A stretch of DNA of 64,000 nt. Origin: Eucalyptus grandis. Taxonomy: Eukaryota; Streptophyta; Magnoliopsida; Myrtales; Myrtaceae. Made by a program: the position numbers and the translations under genes. Location of the stretch: the NCBI RefSeq assembly GCF_016545825.1, contig NC_052619.1, forward strand, positions 41,507,682 to 41,571,681, given 5' to 3'. Positions 59,861 through 64,000 of the stretch are shown one piece after another. The notes beneath the pieces were generated by a model. The model ran no database searches, was not told where the DNA came from, and saw nothing but the letters and a program-made list of their open reading frames with translations. How positions within the stretch are numbered: the stretch's first letter is position 1; each line of letters starts with the position of its first letter.

Positions 59861-60084
59861 CATACTTAATTCTTTGAGAATATATATCCTATGAAAAGAA
59901 ATTAAGGTGGACCTTCTTAGAAGAGATTTAGAGAATTAGAATCTAAGAATGATAAAGTTGAGACCAATGAAGCCAATCTTCAAAGGAGCAAGAGGTCATG
60001 GATTGATTAATCTTTTAGATCTGATTTTCTAACGTACATGTTAGAATGCGAGCCTAAAATGTTTTAAGAGGCAATATCAACTCC

Positions 60085-60775
60085 AAATGCACCTTACTAG
60101 AAAGAAGCTATTGATAATTAGATTGATTCTATCATAAGTAATCACACTTGGGAATCGGTTGATCTTCCATCAAGAAATAAACCAATTGAATGTAAATGGA
60201 TTTTCAAAAGGAAGTATAAAGCTAATGGTTCTATAGATAAGTATAAAGCTTGGCTTGTAACTGAAGAGTTTAGAGAAAGAGAATGTCTAGACTACTTTGA
60301 TACTTATTTATTTATAACAAGAATAACATCAATTAGGATGTTGATTGCTTGCAGGTCTATCATGTGGATGCAAAAACTACATTCTTATATGGTGATCTTG
60401 ACAAGGAGATTTACATGGAACAACCTAAAGGATTTAAGGTCAAAAGACAAGAACATAAAGTGTTTCAACTTGTCAAATCATTGTGTAGTCTTAAACAAAC
60501 TCCTAAACAATCGCATGAGAAGTTTGACCGTGTGATGATCTAAAATGGCTAAATAATTAACGGGCATGACAAATGTGTGCACATTAAATCCACGTCAATT
60601 TGATATATACTTATTTGTCTATACGTCAATGATTTGCTGATTTTTAGAGATAATGCTGAAGTTATCAAAATCAGTAAGAGTGTTCTCAAGAAGAACTTTG
60701 AGATGAAAGACTTAGGTATTGCAGATGTTATACTCAGCATCAACATTCTAAGGAATTTAATGGTTTAGATTTAAC
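60085..60775 (+). pseudogene. Copia reverse transcriptase
   Basis: Traceable motifs across frames: NHTWESVDLPSRNKPIECKW, IFKRKYKANGSIDKYKAWLV, YFDTYLFITRITSIRMLIA, VDAKTTFLYGDLDKEIYMEQ and VKSLCSLKQTPKQSHEKFD. The catalytic YVDD box reads YVND (60622-60633), loss of one essential aspartate. Frameshift near 60350. Confidence 0.8.
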
Positions 60776-60929
60776 ACAATCTTATTACATTGAAAAGGTA
60801 ATTAAGAGATTTAAAGATTTGCATTAAACACGAAGATAATCCTTTTCCTAACTTTGAGAAAGACAACTGGAAACATTATCAAGCAGCTGGAGTACTCTCG
60901 AGTAATCGGTAGCATTATATATATCATGA

Positions 60930-61620
60930 ACTACACTAGATTGGATATTGTGCACTTAGTAAGAAAAGTGAGTCTGTATACAGGTAATCCTGGTCATGAG
61001 CATTAGAATGTGCTTCTAAGAGTGTTGGATTATTTGTCTGTATACAAGTAATCCTGGTCATGAGCATTAGAATGTGCTTCTAAGAGTGTTGGGTTATTTG
61101 TCTGTTTACAAGTAATCCTGGTCATGAGCATTAGAATGTGCTTCTAAGAGTGTTGGGTTATTTACAAAGAACCAAACACTATGTCTTGCAATATGACAAA
61201 TATCCTGCTATTTTGGAAGGCTATTGTAATGCCAACTAGATTTTGGATTCCTATGAATTGGAATCAACTAACGGATATATTTTATGTTAAAAGGTGTCGC
61301 GGTATTGTGGAAATCCACAAAACAAACTCTAATAATGCGCTCCACAAGGAAATCGGAGTTTGTTGCATTGGACAAAGCTATTAATTTTTAAAGGATGTTT
61401 CGTTGTAGCCAAAACCTATGCCTCCAATATGCATTTACTGTGACAATCATGCAACAATTGCAAGGGCACAAAATGTGACATATAATGATAAGTCTAAACA
61501 CATTTGTTGTAGATATAATACTATAGGACTGTTGCTTTCAAACAAAATAATTTTTTTGAACTTTGTGAAGTTAAAGGAAAATATTGCAGATCTGCTAAGA
61601 AAAGATTTGTCAAGAGAGTA
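60930..61620 (+). pseudogene. Copia RNase H
   Basis: DIVHLVRKVSLYTGNPGHEH-like text begins near 60945. Later YCDNHATIARAQNVTYNDKS with KHICCRYN and ENIADLLRKDLSRE (61430-61620) form the typical copia RNase H tail. A 64-base triplication disrupts the frame inside. Confidence 0.75.
60972..61163. repeat. Triplicated 64-base unit in copia RNase H
   Basis: Three consecutive copies start at 60972, 61036 and 61100, differing at only a few positions. 64 is not a multiple of three, so each copy shifts the frame. The near identity shows the expansion is younger than most decay in the element. Confidence 0.85.
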
Positions 61621-62232
61621 AGTAAACTAGGCATCAAGGGGAATGAGGTTAAAAGCCTTAACCCAATAAAGAGGTTTCAAGGTGGAAGCCTAACCTAGCA
61701 ATTGAAGATTCTATGGACTAGGTTCAACATAACAACATAAATTTTGGAAACTCTAGTGAGTGCACTGTCTCCCACTCCTATTATGCAACAATGCTTCCTA
61801 CAGAGTTTTAAGGGCACGCTTTTGCATTTAATGATTCTTATAGCTTGGATTTCAATATCTTAGTAAGGTATGTTAGGACACCTTTAATAGAAATGCACCT
61901 ATATGCATGGAGTTAACCGATTCTATAAAAAAAATTTAGAGGCTAGATTTTTTAAAGCAAGTATGAATTTTGAGAGATTCAGGGCTGAAAGAATGAACGC
62001 AACCAAGAACTAATCTTGATTCGGAAATATTCTATATGAGATCTATTGTCTGGGCTTATGCTAACAACTAGCTGTTCAAGGCCTAGTCCACTAACTAATT
62101 AAATATGTCCATTGTGCTTTCACTAACTAAGGTTTAAAACAAAAGCTACCTATCTTGATGCAGTGTATTTTCATAGGCACATTTAGAATTTCTTGAGTCA
62201 AAATATTTTGTTGATTCATTAACGTGGGAGAT

Positions 62233-62693
62233 TGTTGTAATTATGGTGGGTTAATGGATCAATGAAAGCGAGCAAAACAAGATATGTTGTCTCCATTCAT
62301 CTATCTCATTAATTCATGTATCTCTATTTAATTAATGTATCTCCTACATTCTTGCTTTCATTTAATTCATGGTTCATGTATTGCTTTTGTACATGAATTC
62401 TAAAACTCTATGAATATACTTGAAATTCTTCATTCCAAGAAGAAGCGAAAACACCTACATCTCCTCTCTTCAAGTTTCTCTAAGTGTGCCGCTTTCAAAA
62501 AGTGTTCAACAAAATCCTATTGACACAAATAGGTTCAAGGTGTTCTATATTGGGAGGTATAATTTGTAAAGTTACATAACACCATTGATAGGAATCAAGT
62601 GCCTTAAGAAGATTAGGTTATCCATACCTAACCTTCAATTATTGTGTCTTTATGTTATATTTTCCCGAATTTATCAATTTTGTGGTTACAACA
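62233..62693 (+). repeat. 3' LTR of the copia element, 461 bp
   Basis: Begins TGTTGTAA and ends TTACAACA, a perfect 8-base inverted terminus. Immediately before it GTGGGAGAT is the polypurine tract. The inside has the usual copia tail phrase 'ttgggaggtataatttg' (about 62553). The next bases AACAA would be the target duplication, but the left partner is missing. Confidence 0.8.
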
Positions 62694-63146
62694 AACAATG
62701 TTAGGTATTAATTCCCCCAAAATGTTTCTTCTTCTTTTCAACAACTTCAACATTGAAAATTCATGTGTGGCATGAAATTAGAAAATTCTTGGTCGGCAGA
62801 TAAAAACAAGATTGTCCTCGAGTTCCATATGAAGTATGAGGAATTGGATCTTATGTACAACCCAAACTACTACAATTAGAGTATATAGTTAATGGGAATC
62901 AAGGTAAATTTTAATTTGTATGACAAGTTGTTGACTAGCATGGAATCTATAAATAGCACTCCTAAGTCTCTTGATAAATTAAATTAATCTTGTTTTATTG
63001 GCACGTCTCGACAATAAATTTGATATAGTTTTCCAAAAAGGACAAACCGTGAAGTATATTCTAGATTTTTTATTTTTTTTTACACTATATCATTTATGTG
63101 CTTCCTCTAAACTTCTAAGATCGATTTTTACTACTAGTATATCTTG

Positions 63147-63177
<31 letters not shown>

Positions 63178-64000
63178 CCAAGCTTCACTTGACCAACTCA
63201 TATTCAAGTAATAGATTCGTCAAACTTGGTTCAAGCCCATAGTTCTTGAGTTTACCAAGGCCATATTTGGTAATTGGTCAAACAGTGCCAGATTATATTA
63301 TGTTGTTCCTCGAAAAATAAAAATAAAAGAATACACATTTATTAGGTAACTCTTTTGTTTCTGAAAATAGATTTGGAATAGAATAAAATTGTAAAAAAAA
63401 AAAAACTTTATTTTTGAGAACAACTTCAGAATCAAGCTAGCATTGGCCTACTAGACGACATTTCTATAATAGGAATAGAAATTTTATATAGTTAACAAAT
63501 ACCTTTAAATACTCAAAAACTCGTCTAAGGAATAGAATATGAAAAAGGCATTTCCAAGCAAAAATTGTTTCAGAGAATAAAATGATTACCAAAGGCACAC
63601 TAAGTGATTCAAGTACTAACTACATATGCATGACATATGAACATTATGTATAGCTATAATATAGTTTTCGCATGATCATATTGCATTTTCAGAATTTGAA
63701 TTCAAGCTTCAGCTGATCTCGAATTAGAGGAATCAAGCTCCAATTGTGCATCCGGCTGGGCACAATCGAGCTGATTCAAGCTTGATGTTAATTAAATTTC
63801 GTCTTGTCGACTCCAATTATATCCTTTGCTTTTTCAAGGACGAATTTAAGGCCGGCTTAGCATGATTTTCACATGTTCAATTCGATGACGACTCTCTACA
63901 TAGGAACACTAAAAGGAAAGTTATCGCCGAGTTTGACAATGACTATAAAAGTTTCCCCCACACGCTTCGACGCAATGCGGACAGCACATACCATGAGATA
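62694..64000. other. Intergenic to window end; no gene
   Basis: AT-rich. It contains an A30 run (63147-63176) and phrases such as 'aagcttgg.tcaagc' around 63180-63240 and 63700-63790 of a low-complexity type common in plant repeats. No coding or RNA gene is recognised. Confidence 0.4.

Larger units (their letters stand above)
55960..62693 (+). mobile_element. Ty1/copia retrotransposon, decayed, 5' LTR missing, with nested palindromic insert
   Basis: Order gag (55960), [insert 56155-58413], gag tail/protease, integrase, RT, RNase H, 3' LTR (62233-62693): integrase before RT marks the copia order. Gag starts MANNNEVSNDV then stops at TGA 55993. All domains have stops and frameshifts. No 5' LTR or primer-binding site is seen before 55960, so the left end is truncated or too diverged to see. 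Confidence 0.85.

Overview
The window is nuclear DNA from a flowering plant, almost certainly a eudicot. The evidence is spliced genes of plant-only families (MORF RNA-editing factors, an F-box/FBA protein, a PATROL1-like DUF810 protein, an NPF/PTR transporter, an AGO4-clade relic) set among Ty3/gypsy and Ty1/copia retrotransposons, hAT elements, foldback MITEs and a SINE. The repeat style recalls woody Myrtaceae such as Eucalyptus, but the sequence alone does not prove this. There is one 100-base N gap (25681-25780).

Layout. 1-3.4 kb: mostly non-coding, with one candidate pair of exons I cannot identify. 4.2-6.9 kb and 8.5-12.3 kb: two tandem, intron-containing, frameshifted MORF2-like pseudogenes; a third partial copy (last exon and 3' flank) lies at 17.8-18.8 kb. 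13.6-14.6 kb: a non-autonomous hAT-type element. 14.7-16.4 kb: an F-box gene, nearly intact, with a frameshift at its last codons. 16.4-17.3 kb: a foldback element with a GC-rich core. 18.8-24.0 kb: a decayed array of a roughly 0.35-0.8 kb repeat, broken by a 717 bp hAT-type element and a second insert, ending against two exons of an AGO4-like relic (24.0-24.7 kb). 25.1-25.7 kb: a CT-microsatellite and 5'-UTR-like tract running into the gap. 25.8-31.2 kb: a minus-strand gypsy element with 5' LTR, primer-binding site, gag, protease, RT-RNase H and integrase, all decayed, inserted into a hAT transposase (31.2-32.6 kb). 32.6-33.7 kb: a DUF7745-like relic. 33.7-48 kb: about 14 kb with no convincing gene, mainly LTR/UTR-like remnants, MITE halves, a 321 bp tandem duplication and microsatellites. 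48.2-48.4 kb: a SINE with near-perfect target-site duplication. 48.7-52.3 kb: a five-exon DUF810 gene with three frameshifts. 53.3-54.8 kb (minus): an NPF5-like transporter lacking its first exons. 56.0-62.7 kb: a copia element whose gag is split by a 2.26 kb palindromic element.

How it fits together. No operon-like or pathway cluster is present. Each recognisable single-copy gene carries a break: frameshift, truncation, or both. Either this is a gene-graveyard segment dominated by nested insertions, or some single-base indels are assembly errors. The cleanest cases are the F-box 3' end, the NPF exon and the DUF810 exons, where reading resumes in the conserved frame straight after one missing or extra base. 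I found no convincing undescribed molecular system. The most unusual structures are the long palindrome nested in the copia gag, the decayed repeat array that hosts other insertions, and the MORF2-like pseudogene series.
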